Part shown: positions 7,650-16,471 of the stretch, in pieces | Numbering within the stretch: the stretch's first letter is position 1 | Layout of the letters: each line of letters starts with the position of its first letter | Assembly: GCA_025964675.1 (NCBI GenBank) | Contig: JAOPYI010000074.1 | Span: 62,001 to 126,000, forward strand | DNA length: 64,000 bases | Direction: 5' to 3' | DNA from: Sphaerisporangium sp. | GTDB taxonomy: Bacteria; Actinomycetota; Actinomycetes; Streptosporangiales; Streptosporangiaceae | Made by a program: the position numbers and the translations under genes | The notes under the pieces: model-generated | The model's input: the letters and a program-made list of their open reading frames with translations, nothing else | Database searches by the model: none | Told to the model about the DNA's origin: nothing

Positions 7650-10600
7650 CTAGCCGGCTTTCTGCGTCGTGAGCGTCACTCTGGCGAGCCAGGAGCCCCA
7701 GCCGTCCTGGGGCTGGCTGTCCCCGATGCGCATGTACAGCGTCCCGCTCGTGCCTCGCAGGTCGTTGAGGTCGAACGTGTGCTTGCCACGGTTGGACAGG
7801 TCACGCACGTTGTTCGGTTCTTCGAGGATGGTGCGCCAGCTCTGGCCGTCCGTGGACGTCTGGACGAGGAACTGGTTGCCGATGTCCAGGACCAGCGAGC
7901 CGCCGGTGACCCCGGGGGGCAGTTGGAAGCGGTAGGTGGCGTGGCTGTCTCCGTCGGTGAAGCGGGCCCGGCCGTCGTAGACCGTGCCGTCGAGCTGGGA
8001 AGCGCCGGCGTCGAGGAGCCAGGGCGCCTCGGCGTCGGTGCCGGGGGTGAAGTCGACCGTGTCGCCAAGCACGGTCACCATGCCCTTGTCCGTGACGGAG
8101 CCGTGGTCGGAGGTCACGGCGAGCTGGATCGGATAGCTCCCGGGCGCGGTCCCCTGTGGCACCGTGGCTTGGAAGGTCACCGTCGTGGAGCCGCCGGCGG
8201 CGATGGGGCCGAAGGTCGCGCTCGCGGGCTGTACGGTCCAGCCCTGCGGGCCGGTCGCGGTGATCCGCCCGGCGGCCGGGTCCTGGGCGTGGTTGGACAC
8301 GGTGACCCGCATGGGGACGGTGTCCCCCGCCGAGGCCAGGACGCCGTCGGCCTCGGTGGCCAGCGGTGAGGTGCCGGCCGGCCCCGGGTTCAGCAGCTCG
8401 ACTTCGGCGAGCGACGTCGAGGCCCCGCCGCCGTTGCCGGTCACGCTGATCCGGTAGTACGCGTAGGCGCCCGGCTTTGCGATCTTGAACGGGCGGGTCT
8501 GCAGGCGCCACTGGAATGTCTCACCGCTGCGCTCGTCGAGCGTCGTCCAGTTGCTACCGTCGCTGGAACCTTCGAGGGTCCACGCGGCCGGGTCCTCGGC
8601 CGCGGCTCCGGAGCCGGAGGTGAGGGTGTAGAAGCGCACCGGCTGCTCGCCGGCACCGGTGAAGTGGTACTGGATCCAGGGCCGGCCACCGGGCAGGGAC
8701 ACCTGGGTGCCGGAGTCGTTGTCGAAGAGCGCGGTCACGCCGGCGTCACCGCTCGCCGTCGCCGTGCCGGCGTCCTTGCCGGTCACGTCGCGCAGCGGCG
8801 CCGGAGCCTGGTCGCCTTGGGTGATCGACGGCGGGGCGGCGTCCTTCCCGGTGCCCCAGCGCGACGGCGCAGGTCCCATGCGGAACGTGAGCTCTCCGCC
8901 GCGGGCGAGCAGGTCGTGCGGCAGGTACGTCTTGTCGTAGCTCTCGCCGTTGACTTCGAGCCCCTGCACGTACACGTTACGGCTGCTGTTGCGCGGCGCC
9001 TTTATCACCAGGGTCTTGCCGTTCTCCAGGTGGACGGTGGCCTTGGTGAACAGCGGGGAGCCCACCGCGTAGTACGGGCTGCCCATCTGCAGCGGGTAGA
9101 AGCCGAGCGCGCCGAAGACCTGCCACGCCGACATCTCCCCGTTGTCCTCGTCACCGGGGTAGCCCTGCCCGATCTCACTGCCGACGTAGAGCCGGGACAG
9201 CGCCTCGCGCACCTTGGACTGGGTCTTCCAGGGCTGACCGGCGTAGTCGTACATGTAGATGATGTGGTGGGACGGCTGGTTGCTGTGCCCGTACTGCCCC
9301 ATCCGCACGTCCCGGGCCTCCCGCATCTCGTGGATGACCCCGCCGTACGAGCCGGGGTACATGGCGGTCTCCTGGGTGGCGAAGAACTCGTCGAGCTTGC
9401 CGGCGAGTTTGTCCGCACCGCCGTAGAGGTTGGCGAGCCCCCGGCCGTCCTGCGGCACGTGGAAGGCCATGTTCCAGCCGCTGGTCTCGGTGTAGTCGAA
9501 ACCCCACACCCGCGGGTCGTAGGTCTTCGGCTTGTTCCGCCAGGTGCCGTCGGCGTTCCTGCCCTGGAAGAAGCCCACGGCCGGGTCGAAGGTGTTCACG
9601 TAGTTCTGCGCCCGGTTCAGGAAATACTCGTACTCCTCGAGGTACCTCTTGCGCTCCGGGCCGGTGGACCCTTCGGCGAGAGCCTTGCCCATGTTGGCGA
9701 TGCCGAAATCGTTGATATACCCGTCCAGCGCCCACGACAGAGCCTCGCCCGTGGACTGGATCGGGGTGTAGCCGAGGAAGGCCGACGTCGACAGGCCCTT
9801 GCGCCCGACGTTGCGGGCCGGCGGCGAGACGGTGGCGTTCTTCACCGCCGCCTCGTAGCCCGCCTTGGCGTCGAACCCGGTCACGCCCTTGAGGTAGGCG
9901 TCGGCGAACGCCACATCCGAGCTGGTGCCGACCATCAGGTCCGCGTAACCCGGCGAGGACCAGCGGGAGATCCAGCCGCCGTCCTTGTACTGCCGCACGA
10001 ACCCGTCGGCCATCTCCGCCGCGTCACCGGGAGTGAGCAGGGCGTACGCCGGCCAGGTGGTGCGGTAGGTGTCCCAGAACCCGTTGTTGACGTACACCTT
10101 GCCGTCCGCCACGGGCGCGCCGGTCTGCGTCGGCGTGCTCGGCGGGGTGGTCGTCGACGACTGGACGGCGTGCTTGTAGACGGGGGCGGCTGCCGTGCCC
10201 GCGTTCTCGAAACCGGAGTTCGGGTAGAGGAACAGGCGGTACAGGTTGGAGTAGAGCGTCACCCGCTGGTCCTCGCTCGCGCCCTCGACCTCGATGACGC
10301 CGAGCTTGGCGTCCCAGGCACCCTGCGCCCGGTCCCTGACCGCCTCGAAGGTGTCGGAGGCGGCGATCTCGAGCTGCAGGTTGCGCTTGGCCTGGTCCAC
10401 GCTGATCAGCGACGAGGCGATGCGCATGGTGACCGCCTTGTCCGCGCCCGGGTCGAAGGCGAGGTAGCCGAGCACGTTGTCGCGGCCCTGGCCGGTCAGC
10501 TTGGAGCCGCCGGTGACGGGCTTGTCGAAGACGGCGTAGTAGAACATGCGGGTGGCGCCGGTCGACAGGCCGCTGCGCACGTCGGAGTAGCCGGTCACGA

Positions 10601-12464
10601 CGCCGTTAGCCGCGTCCAGGGTGAGACCGCCGTTGTTGCCGACGTTGTCGAAGATCAGCTTCGCCTGGGGTCCTGGGAAGGTGAAGCGCAACATCGCCGC
10701 GTGGTCGGCCGGCGCCATCTCGCTTTTCAGCCCGTTCTCGAAGGTCACCCCGTAGTAGTACGGCCGCGCGACCTCGTTCTCGTGCCGGAAGGGCAGGGCC
10801 CGCGCGGTGCGGGAGGCGTCCGGGGTCCCCTCTGCCGCGGAAGGCATGACCTGGAACGTCTGGCGGTCGCCCATCCACGGGCTCGGCTCGTGGCTGGCCG
10901 CGAACGCCTGGATCTGCGGCAGGTTCGCCGCGTTGTTGGCCCGGTGGTACTCGTACAGCCAGCCGGTCGAGCCGGCGTTGGTCATCGGCGTCCAGAAGTT
11001 GAACCCGTGCGGCACGGCGGTCGCCGGGAAGTTGTTACCTCGCGAGAAGCCGCCCGTCGAATGCGTGCCACGCGTGGTCACCACGTACTCCGAGGGCTTG
11101 ACCTGGACTCTGTGCGGGGCCCGCGCCTCGTACGGCATGCGCTTCCGCGCGGTAACGATCTTGATGTCGTCCACCCAGCCGCCGAACCCGGCGAGACTGG
11201 CCGGGCTGTCGTAGGCGACCAGGATCCGCTTGATCGTCCTGCCGCGCGCGAGCGCGCCGATCTCCGCCTGCTTGTAGTTCCACTGGTCGGCGTACAAGGT
11301 CTTGGACTCGCCCTGCCCGCGCGGGCTGAGCACCGCCCCGTGCTGGTCCCTCGCGCCGAGCTCGCTGAGGTACGAGCCGTCGTCGAAGGCCAGGTCGACC
11401 GAGACGTACGTGCTGGGATAGCGAAGGTCCGCCGCGGTGAACTCCGGGAAGACCACGTAGGAGAGCTGGGTGCTCGCGGCCACCGGGATGTCCACGTCGA
11501 ACACCTTGTTGTAGGAGTATCCGCCGCTCTCGGCCGTCGTACTGCCCCCGTACCGCAGCGCCTTCAACCCGGAGAAGCCGGCCCGCGGTTTGGAGTCGAA
11601 GCCTCCGGACGGGCCGGTGCCCACCTGGGTGCGCATGTCCGCCGGCGGCTTGGGGCTCGTGTCGCCGTCGGAGAGCTCCAGTTCGGCCAGCTGGATGAGG
11701 GAGGCGCCGTTGTTGCGGGTGATGTTCAGCCGGTAGTAGGTGTACGCGGTGGTGTTCTGGAACCGGTACTCCTTCCTCTGGGACCGTGCCGTGAACACCT
11801 CACCGGTCCTGGCGTCGAGCGTGGTCCAGCTCTGCGCGTCCTGCGAGCCCTGCAGCTCCCAGTTCCGGGGATCCCGCTCCGGCGCGTCGTTCGCCGACGT
11901 CAGCGCGTAGTGCACGACCGCGACCGGTGAGGCGAGCTTGTACCGCGCCCACGCGGTGCCGGTGAAGACCAGCCATTTGGTGTTGGTGTCGCCGTCGCCG
12001 AGGTTCTCCTTGACCTCGCCCCCTGCCGTGTTCTCCCCGCTGGCGGCGATCTCCGTGATCTCTCCGGCGATGCTCCCCGGGATGCCGCCGGACGGCGTTC
12101 CTGTGACGTTCGCGGCCTTCTTCTTGCCGTCCTTGCCGGTCTCCGTGGTGTTGGTCCAGGTCGGCTGGGGATCGCCTGACTCGAAGGACGAGTAGAAATC
12201 GGTTCCTTCGGCTTTCGCCAGAGTCCGGCCGGTCTCCGCCAGGCCGCGCGCCTGTGCTTCGGGAACAGGGGCCGCCGGCTCCTCGGGGCCGGGCGGCGGG
12301 CTGTACGAAGGGCCCGGGCTCGGGGTGGCCGACGGGCCTGGGTTGGGCACGGGAACCGGGTCGGTCGCGAGGGCGGCCGCGGGCGCCGAAAAGAGCGACA
12401 CGGCTGCTGTGCAGGAGGCCAGCATCAGAAGAACACGTCGTCTAGGGGGGCGGGGGCGTTTCAT
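7650..12464 (-). CDS. Large multidomain secreted GH92 alpha-mannosidase with F5/8C and NEW3 modules
   Basis: This 1604-residue exoprotein starts at the ATG of [10 protein letters not shown], with AAGGAGAT 6 nt upstream. Order: signal peptide (1-~34), Pro-rich linker, F5/8 type C sugar-binding domain (~130-265), beta-sandwich GH92 N-domain, catalytic domain (~480-1160), second F5/8C domain (~1220-1355), NEW3 domain (~1365-1475) and a C-terminal galactose-binding-like module. Family motifs include the N-x-G-F-W-D-T-Y-R-T-x-W-P helix and GDEDNGEMSAWQVFGALGF. Where most GH92 enzymes carry the general-acid Glu (L-E-Y-A-Y-D-D), this one reads ALDGYIND, with Asp 914 at that column by my alignment. 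That may mark a different linkage specificity. Promoter and tandem operators lie ~200-275 nt upstream. Confidence 0.92.
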   Translation of the reverse strand: MKRPRPPRRRVLLMLASCTAAVSLFSAPAAALATDPVPVPNPGPSATPSPGPSYSPPPGPEEPAAPVPEAQARGLAETGRTLAKAEGTDFYSSFESGDPQPTWTNTTETGKDGKKKAANVTGTPSGGIPGSIAGEITEIAASGENTAGGEVKENLGDGDTNTKWLVFTGTAWARYKLASPVAVVHYALTSANDAPERDPRNWELQGSQDAQSWTTLDARTGEVFTARSQRKEYRFQNTTAYTYYRLNITRNNGASLIQLAELELSDGDTSPKPPADMRTQVGTGPSGGFDSKPRAGFSGLKALRYGGSTTAESGGYSYNKVFDVDIPVAASTQLSYVVFPEFTAADLRYPSTYVSVDLAFDDGSYLSELGARDQHGAVLSPRGQGESKTLYADQWNYKQAEIGALARGRTIKRILVAYDSPASLAGFGGWVDDIKIVTARKRMPYEARAPHRVQVKPSEYVVTTRGTHSTGGFSRGNNFPATAVPHGFNFWTPMTNAGSTGWLYEYHRANNAANLPQIQAFAASHEPSPWMGDRQTFQVMPSAAEGTPDASRTARALPFRHENEVARPYYYGVTFENGLKSEMAPADHAAMLRFTFPGPQAKLIFDNVGNNGGLTLDAANGVVTGYSDVRSGLSTGATRMFYYAVFDKPVTGGSKLTGQGRDNVLGYLAFDPGADKAVTMRIASSLISVDQAKRNLQLEIAASDTFEAVRDRAQGAWDAKLGVIEVEGASEDQRVTLYSNLYRLFLYPNSGFENAGTAAAPVYKHAVQSSTTTPPSTPTQTGAPVADGKVYVNNGFWDTYRTTWPAYALLTPGDAAEMADGFVRQYKDGGWISRWSSPGYADLMVGTSSDVAFADAYLKGVTGFDAKAGYEAAVKNATVSPPARNVGRKGLSTSAFLGYTPIQSTGEALSWALDGYINDFGIANMGKALAEGSTGPERKRYLEEYEYFLNRAQNYVNTFDPAVGFFQGRNADGTWRNKPKTYDPRVWGFDYTETSGWNMAFHVPQDGRGLANLYGGADKLAGKLDEFFATQETAMYPGSYGGVIHEMREARDVRMGQYGHSNQPSHHIIYMYDYAGQPWKTQSKVREALSRLYVGSEIGQGYPGDEDNGEMSAWQVFGALGFYPLQMGSPYYAVGSPLFTKATVHLENGKTLVIKAPRNSSRNVYVQGLEVNGESYDKTYLPHDLLARGGELTFRMGPAPSRWGTGKDAAPPSITQGDQAPAPLRDVTGKDAGTATASGDAGVTALFDNDSGTQVSLPGGRPWIQYHFTGAGEQPVRFYTLTSGSGAAAEDPAAWTLEGSSDGSNWTTLDERSGETFQWRLQTRPFKIAKPGAYAYYRISVTGNGGGASTSLAEVELLNPGPAGTSPLATEADGVLASAGDTVPMRVTVSNHAQDPAAGRITATGPQGWTVQPASATFGPIAAGGSTTVTFQATVPQGTAPGSYPIQLAVTSDHGSVTDKGMVTVLGDTVDFTPGTDAEAPWLLDAGASQLDGTVYDGRARFTDGDSHATYRFQLPPGVTGGSLVLDIGNQFLVQTSTDGQSWRTILEEPNNVRDLSNRGKHTFDLNDLRGTSGTLYMRIGDSQPQDGWGSWLARVTLTTQKAG

Positions 12465-12666
12465 CAGATCTCCTTGCGGGTGGAGACTGACGCCTCCACG
12501 AGTACCGTCCATGGGTCGGCCGGTGGCGATCGCGAAGGCGTCAACGGGGGGTTTCGACAGGCAGGCGGCAGCACGAAACCGGTCCGCCCGCCTGTGGCTC
12601 GTCGGCTGCGGGGGACGGGCGGGTCACTCAGCCATCGGTCGTGACGCGATCAGGCGTGTGGTCGAT

Positions 12667-12692
12667 GACAACGTTGTCCTGACAACGTTGTC
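12667..12692 (-). promoter_or_regulatory. Tandem palindromic operators of the large GH92 gene
   Basis: Two perfect 12 bp palindromes GACAACGTTGTC (12667-12678 and 12681-12692) have centres 14 bp apart. They start ~12 nt downstream of the predicted transcription start. The same core as at 7462-7481 implies one repressor for both genes; doubling suggests tighter or cooperative binding. Confidence 0.8.
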
Positions 12693-12710
12693 TAACCCGA
12701 TCTTGTACGA

Positions 12711-12739
12711 AACCTCTCAAATCACCACTATCGTGTCAA
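12711..12739 (-). promoter_or_regulatory. Promoter of the large GH92 gene
   Basis: Minus strand TTGACA (12734-12739), 17 nt spacer, GAGGTT (12711-12716; five of six to TAGGTT). The geometry relative to the operators matches that of the other GH92 gene. The stretch 12750-12882 beyond it shows nothing I can assign. Confidence 0.6.
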
Positions 12740-12882
12740 GAGATCAATTGATGTTGTGAACGATCCGATCGCCGCCCACGCCGAAGGCCCTGCGGACGAG
12801 CATCCATCGGTGACCAAGGCGGCCGGTGTTCGACCCGAGGCCTCAGGCGTAGTAGTGCGGCGGCCACCTGGCGCCGGCTCGA

Positions 12883-13110
12883 TCAAGACCTCTGGACGGG
12901 CCGCTCCAGACGGTCCTCCCGGACCGCGGTGACGCCGTCGAGGGAGGCCAGCGCCATGCTGCCCGACCGGGATTCGAGCACCACGACGACACGGTCGTGC
13001 GGCAGCTCCTGGACGAGCACCGCGCCGGGGACCTCGGCCAGCCGGGCGCGGAACTCCTCGACGGGGACCGAGATCTCCACGATGTACGCCGTCTTCACCC
13101 GCGTGGCCAT
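12883..13110 (-). CDS. Small hypothetical protein, possibly inhibitor-I9-like fold
   Basis: This is a 75-residue protein (MATRVKTAYIVEIS start; an in-frame ATG at 13149 would add 13 residues). Its pattern, YIVEI-x-helix-V-L-V-Q-E-L-strand-LASLDGVTAVREDR at the end, resembles the ferredoxin-like propeptide inhibitors of subtilases, where the closing motif is LPGVxxVExDR. There is no signal peptide and the ribosome binding site is weak. It lies beside an IS605-like end. The fold is a guess from pattern only. Confidence 0.4.
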   Translation of the reverse strand: MATRVKTAYIVEISVPVEEFRARLAEVPGAVLVQELPHDRVVVVLESRSGSMALASLDGVTAVREDRLERPVQRS

Positions 13111-13169
13111 CCGGTCTTCAGCCGTGCGGGCAAGGCGCCATCCACCCATGCGGCCAAGCCGTGGTTCAT

Positions 13170-13222
13170 CGAGACTCCTTCAGCGTGGAGACCCCCGCCT
13201 TCAGGCGTGGGGAGGAAGTCAA
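13170..13222. repeat. IS605-type element end (solo terminal hairpins)
   Basis: Two adjacent hairpins, CTCC...GGAG and CCCCCGCC-TTCA-GGCGTGGGG, followed by GGAAGTCAA, look like the right-end/omega-RNA-scaffold region of actinobacterial TnpB elements. No transposase is adjacent. It touches the stop codon of the CBS gene, whose C-terminus may have been redefined by the insertion. Confidence 0.4.
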
Positions 13223-13647
13223 CCGTGAAGGTAGTCGACGAGGTGGGCCTTCTCGGTCTCCAGCTCCTCGATGGCGCTCTTGACCACGTCGCCGATGCTC
13301 ACGATGCCCGCCAGCCGGCCCTCGCTGAGGACGGGCAGGTGACGGATGCGGTGGTCGGTCATGGTCTTGCGAAGATCTTCCACGTCGGCGCCCGGCTCGC
13401 AGGTCCGTACCTCGGTGGTCATGATCGAGGACACCGGCTCGTGGAGCACGGCCGGGCCCATCAGGTGAAGCCGGCGCACCACGTCACGCTCGGAGACGAT
13501 GCCGACGATCGTCATGCCGTCGTCGGAAACCACGACGGCGCCGATGTTGTGGTCGGAGAGAACTGCCAGCAGCTCGGTGACAGTGGCCTGCGGTCGCACG
13601 GTCGCCACCGCGCTGCCCTTATCTCGCAGGATCGTGCTGATGCGCAT
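13219..13647 (-). CDS. Tandem CBS-domain protein
   Basis: This 142-residue protein consists of two CBS motifs (residues ~1-60, with I-G-A-V-V-V-S-D-D-G and GIVSERDVV; ~70-130, with IRHLPVLSEGRLAGIVSIGDVV). Stand-alone CBS pairs bind adenine nucleotides as energy sensors. Start at the ATG giving MRISTIL, 8 nt after GAGG; an upstream GTG lacks spacing. The stop lies inside an IS605-like end, so the last residues may be non-native. Confidence 0.85.
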   Translation of the reverse strand: MRISTILRDKGSAVATVRPQATVTELLAVLSDHNIGAVVVSDDGMTIVGIVSERDVVRRLHLMGPAVLHEPVSSIMTTEVRTCEPGADVEDLRKTMTDHRIRHLPVLSEGRLAGIVSIGDVVKSAIEELETEKAHLVDYLHG

Positions 13648-13806
13648 CGACACCACCTCGTCAAGATCGGAGAGGCCCGGCTAGGGTACCTCTGGCTTCC
13701 CCACCTGACGTCATCGTTAAGCGCCCGCGCCGGTAAAGATCCGCACTCGGACAGGCGGTGGCCATGGGTACCATGTCACACGCCAATTCTCTCCACGGGG
13801 ACTCCG

Positions 13807-15204
13807 ATGAGTGAAAAGCTGAACACCGGCAGCCACGACCTGCCGATCTCCGACGCCCTGGCCGCGTTCATGAAGGACGGCTGGGACGACACGGGCCGCC
13901 CCGGCCTCGCGCCGCTGCCTCTGGCCGCCTACAACGCCAAGCGGCGGGCCGCGCTCGTCCAGCGGTTCCCGGGTGAGCGGCTGGTGATCCCGTCCGGGAC
14001 GCTGAAGGCGCGCAGCAACGACTCCGACTACCGATTCCGCGCGCACAGCGCGTTCGCGTACCTCACCGGCGGTCAGGAACCGGACGACGTGCTCGTCCTC
14101 GCCCCCTCGGGCGCGGCGACGCTGTTCACGCGCCCCCGGTCGCCGAGGTCCGCCGAGGGCGCGGCGGGCCAGGAGTTCTACCGCGACCGCAGGTACGGCG
14201 AGTTCTGGGTGGGCGCCCGTCCCACCCTGGCCGAGGCCGAGGCGCTCTACCAGGTCGAGTGCGCGCCGATCGACCGCCTCCCGGAGGCGCTGACCGGTCC
14301 GTCCCGGGTGCTGCGCGACGTCGACGCCTCGGTGGACGCCCGCGTGGCGCCGCACGATGGCGACGGCGAGCTGGCCTCTTTCCTGTCGGAGACGCGGCTG
14401 GTCAAGGACGAGTGGGAGATCGCCGAGCTGCAGCACGCGGTTGACGCGACGGGGCGCGGCTTCGAGGACGTCGTGCGGGCCCTGCCCCAGGCTCTCGCGC
14501 ACCCCCGGGGCGAGCGGTACGTCGAGGGCGTCTTCGGGCTGAGGGCCCGGCTGGAGGGCGGCGCGGTCGGCTACGACACGATCGCCGCCTCCGGCGCGCA
14601 CGCCTGCGTGCTGCACTGGATACGCAACGACGGCCGCCTGCGCCGCGACGAGCTGCTGCTCCTCGACGCGGGCGTGGAGACCGACGATCTCTACACCGCC
14701 GACATCACCCGCACCCTGCCGCTGTCGGGCCGGTTCGGGCCGATCCAGCGGCAGGTCTACGAGCTGGTGTACGAGGCGCAGACGGCGGCCATGGCGGTGC
14801 TGAGGCCGGGCGCCAGGTTCCGCGACTTCCACCAGGCGGCGATGCGGGTGATCGCCGAGGGCCTTCGCGAGTGGGGCGTGCTGAAGTCCGCGGGCGACGA
14901 TCTCCACCGCAGGTACACCCTGTGCAGCAGCGGCCACATGCTGGGGCTCGACGTGCACGACTGTGCCAAGGCGCGCGCGTCGGCGTACCTCGACGGCGTG
15001 CTGGAGGCCGGTCAGGTGCTGACCGTCGAGCCCGGCCTGTACCTCCAGCCGGACGACCTGACGCTCCCGCCCGAGTTCCGCGGCATCGGCGTGCGGATCG
15101 AGGACGACCTGGTGGTCACCGAGGACGGCGCCCGGCTCATGTCGTCCGGCCTGCCCCGCCACCCGGACGAGGTCGAGACCTGGATGGGCGGTCTCCTCGG
15201 CTGA
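13807..15204 (+). CDS. pepP: Xaa-Pro aminopeptidase (aminopeptidase P family)
   Basis: This 465-residue cytosolic M24B metallopeptidase removes N-terminal residues before proline. The N-terminal creatinase domain (RLVIPSGTLKARSNDSDYRF) is followed by the pita-bread domain with all five metal ligands: two Asp in LLLLDAGVETDDLYTADITRT, His in GHMLGLDVHD, Glu in TVEPGLY and Glu in VRIEDD. Start at MSEKLNTGSH. It stands alone, divergent from the CBS gene and convergent with the CDF gene. Confidence 0.92.
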   Translation: MSEKLNTGSHDLPISDALAAFMKDGWDDTGRPGLAPLPLAAYNAKRRAALVQRFPGERLVIPSGTLKARSNDSDYRFRAHSAFAYLTGGQEPDDVLVLAPSGAATLFTRPRSPRSAEGAAGQEFYRDRRYGEFWVGARPTLAEAEALYQVECAPIDRLPEALTGPSRVLRDVDASVDARVAPHDGDGELASFLSETRLVKDEWEIAELQHAVDATGRGFEDVVRALPQALAHPRGERYVEGVFGLRARLEGGAVGYDTIAASGAHACVLHWIRNDGRLRRDELLLLDAGVETDDLYTADITRTLPLSGRFGPIQRQVYELVYEAQTAAMAVLRPGARFRDFHQAAMRVIAEGLREWGVLKSAGDDLHRRYTLCSSGHMLGLDVHDCAKARASAYLDGVLEAGQVLTVEPGLYLQPDDLTLPPEFRGIGVRIEDDLVVTEDGARLMSSGLPRHPDEVETWMGGLLG

Positions 15205-15236
15205 GCTTCAGGAAAACCCCCGCGTTTCACACTCGG

Positions 15237-15257
15237 CCGGCGCCGTCGAGGTGCCGG
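15237..15257. terminator. Short bidirectional hairpin between pepP and CDF genes
   Basis: CCGGCGCC-GTCGA-GGTGCCGG forms an 8 bp stem with one possible G-U pair between convergent genes. Confidence 0.45.
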
Positions 15258-15266
15258 TGTCCCGCG

Positions 15267-16331
15267 TCAGGAACTCGCCGGCGAGGCCGGGTCGGTGCCG
15301 AGCGGGTCGCCGGGCGGCGCGTCCTGTCCGAGAGGATCATCGGGCCCCCCGGCCGTGCCGTTCTCACCGGCGCGGTCCCCCGGCCCGCGCCGGGCCGCGT
15401 GCCCCGGAGTCGGGTCCAGGAACACGTGGGTGATCTCGGGGAAGCGCTCCACCAGGCGGCGCTCTATCTGGTCCGCCGCCTGCTCCAGCCTGTCCCCCGT
15501 GCACTCGTCCACGAAGTCGATCTTCGCCGCCACCAGGATCTCGTTGGGCCCGATCATCATGGTCAGCAGCTCCACGACGTCGCTCACCTCGGGCTGCGAC
15601 ACCAGCTCCTTGCGGATCTCGCGCTGGAGCCCCGGCGGGGCCGCCTGGCCGATCAGCAGGGAGGCGTTGGCCCGGATCAGGTGCAGGGCCACGCCGAGCA
15701 GCAGCAGGCCGATCACCACCGAGGCCACGCCGTCCCACAGCGGCGACCCGGTGAGCTGGAAGCCGAGAAGGCCGAGCGCCGCCACGACGATTCCGACCAG
15801 GGCCGCCGAGTCCTCGAAGACCACCGCCTTCACCGCCGTGTCAGAGGTGTGCGCGACGTACCGCTGGGGGCTCACGCTCCAGCGCTTGGCCGCGCCGCGT
15901 ACCTGGTAAAGGGCTCTGACGAACGAGATGCCCTCCAGCACGAAGGAGACCGCCAGAACGATGTAGGAGACGACGAGGTCGCCCAGCTCCTCCCCGTGCC
16001 AGATCGTCTGCACGCCATGGGTGATCGAGAACCCGGCCCCGATCACCAGCGTCGCGCCCGCCGCCATGAGCGCCCAGAAGAACCCGGCCTTGCCGTACCC
16101 GAAGGGGTGCAGGCGGTCCGCGGGATGCTGGCCACGCCGGACAGCGATCAGCAGGAGGACCTCGGTGACCGTGTCCGCGGCCGAGTGCGCCGCCTCGGAG
16201 AGCATCGCCGAGGAACCGCTGAGCAGTCCCGCCACCAGCTTCGCCACCGCGATGGCGAGGTTGATCCCGGCCGCCACGAGAACGGTGAGGAAGCTGTCCT
16301 GGCCTTCGCCGGACTCCGCCTTGTCGCTCAT
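15267..16331 (-). CDS. Cation diffusion facilitator (ZnT9-like) transporter
   Basis: This 354-residue protein has an N-terminal membrane domain and a cytosolic C-terminal domain (VSQPEVSDVVELLTMMIGP). Helix 2 has the metal-site motif SEAAHSAADT. At the equivalent second site the protein has FEDSAALVG rather than HxxxD, the hallmark of the SLC30A9-like branch. CDF proteins export divalent metals by proton exchange. The last ~50 residues are a Gly/Pro/Asp tail. Specificity unknown; a MarR gene is divergent next door. Confidence 0.88.
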   Translation of the reverse strand: MSDKAESGEGQDSFLTVLVAAGINLAIAVAKLVAGLLSGSSAMLSEAAHSAADTVTEVLLLIAVRRGQHPADRLHPFGYGKAGFFWALMAAGATLVIGAGFSITHGVQTIWHGEELGDLVVSYIVLAVSFVLEGISFVRALYQVRGAAKRWSVSPQRYVAHTSDTAVKAVVFEDSAALVGIVVAALGLLGFQLTGSPLWDGVASVVIGLLLLGVALHLIRANASLLIGQAAPPGLQREIRKELVSQPEVSDVVELLTMMIGPNEILVAAKIDFVDECTGDRLEQAADQIERRLVERFPEITHVFLDPTPGHAARRGPGDRAGENGTAGGPDDPLGQDAPPGDPLGTDPASPASS

Positions 16332-16471
16332 CTCGCCCCTTCTTCCCTCGTCCCGCCCTTGCTACCTGGTTCCGGCAGGAAAGTTTGATCCCCGGCCAGA
16401 TTTGAGCAACAGGGACATTCGGCCCGGGCCGAACCGCTTCCTTCGACCCGGGGAGATATAGATTCACCTCC

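Larger units (their letters stand above)
12335..12749 (-). repeat. GH92 promoter/leader/signal-peptide region (copy B, intact)
   Basis: This is the functional partner of the decayed repeat at 2021-2594. It covers promoter, tandem operators, ~240 nt leader with a GTGGAG/CTCCAC hairpin, RBS and the first ~40 codons. The two copies lie ~10 kb apart in the same orientation and bracket both GH92 genes. Confidence 0.75.

Noticed and set aside
8664-11930. Very long open frame opposite the large GH92 gene
   Set aside because: High GC with codon-position bias keeps the opposite strand open; its translation is low-complexity Arg/Gly/Val/His with no family motif.
12755-12882. Short plus-strand frame starting GTG beside the GH92 promoter, considered as a LacI start
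   Set aside because: A stretch resembling V-T-K-A-A-G-V is too short, no HTH continues and no ribosome site precedes it.
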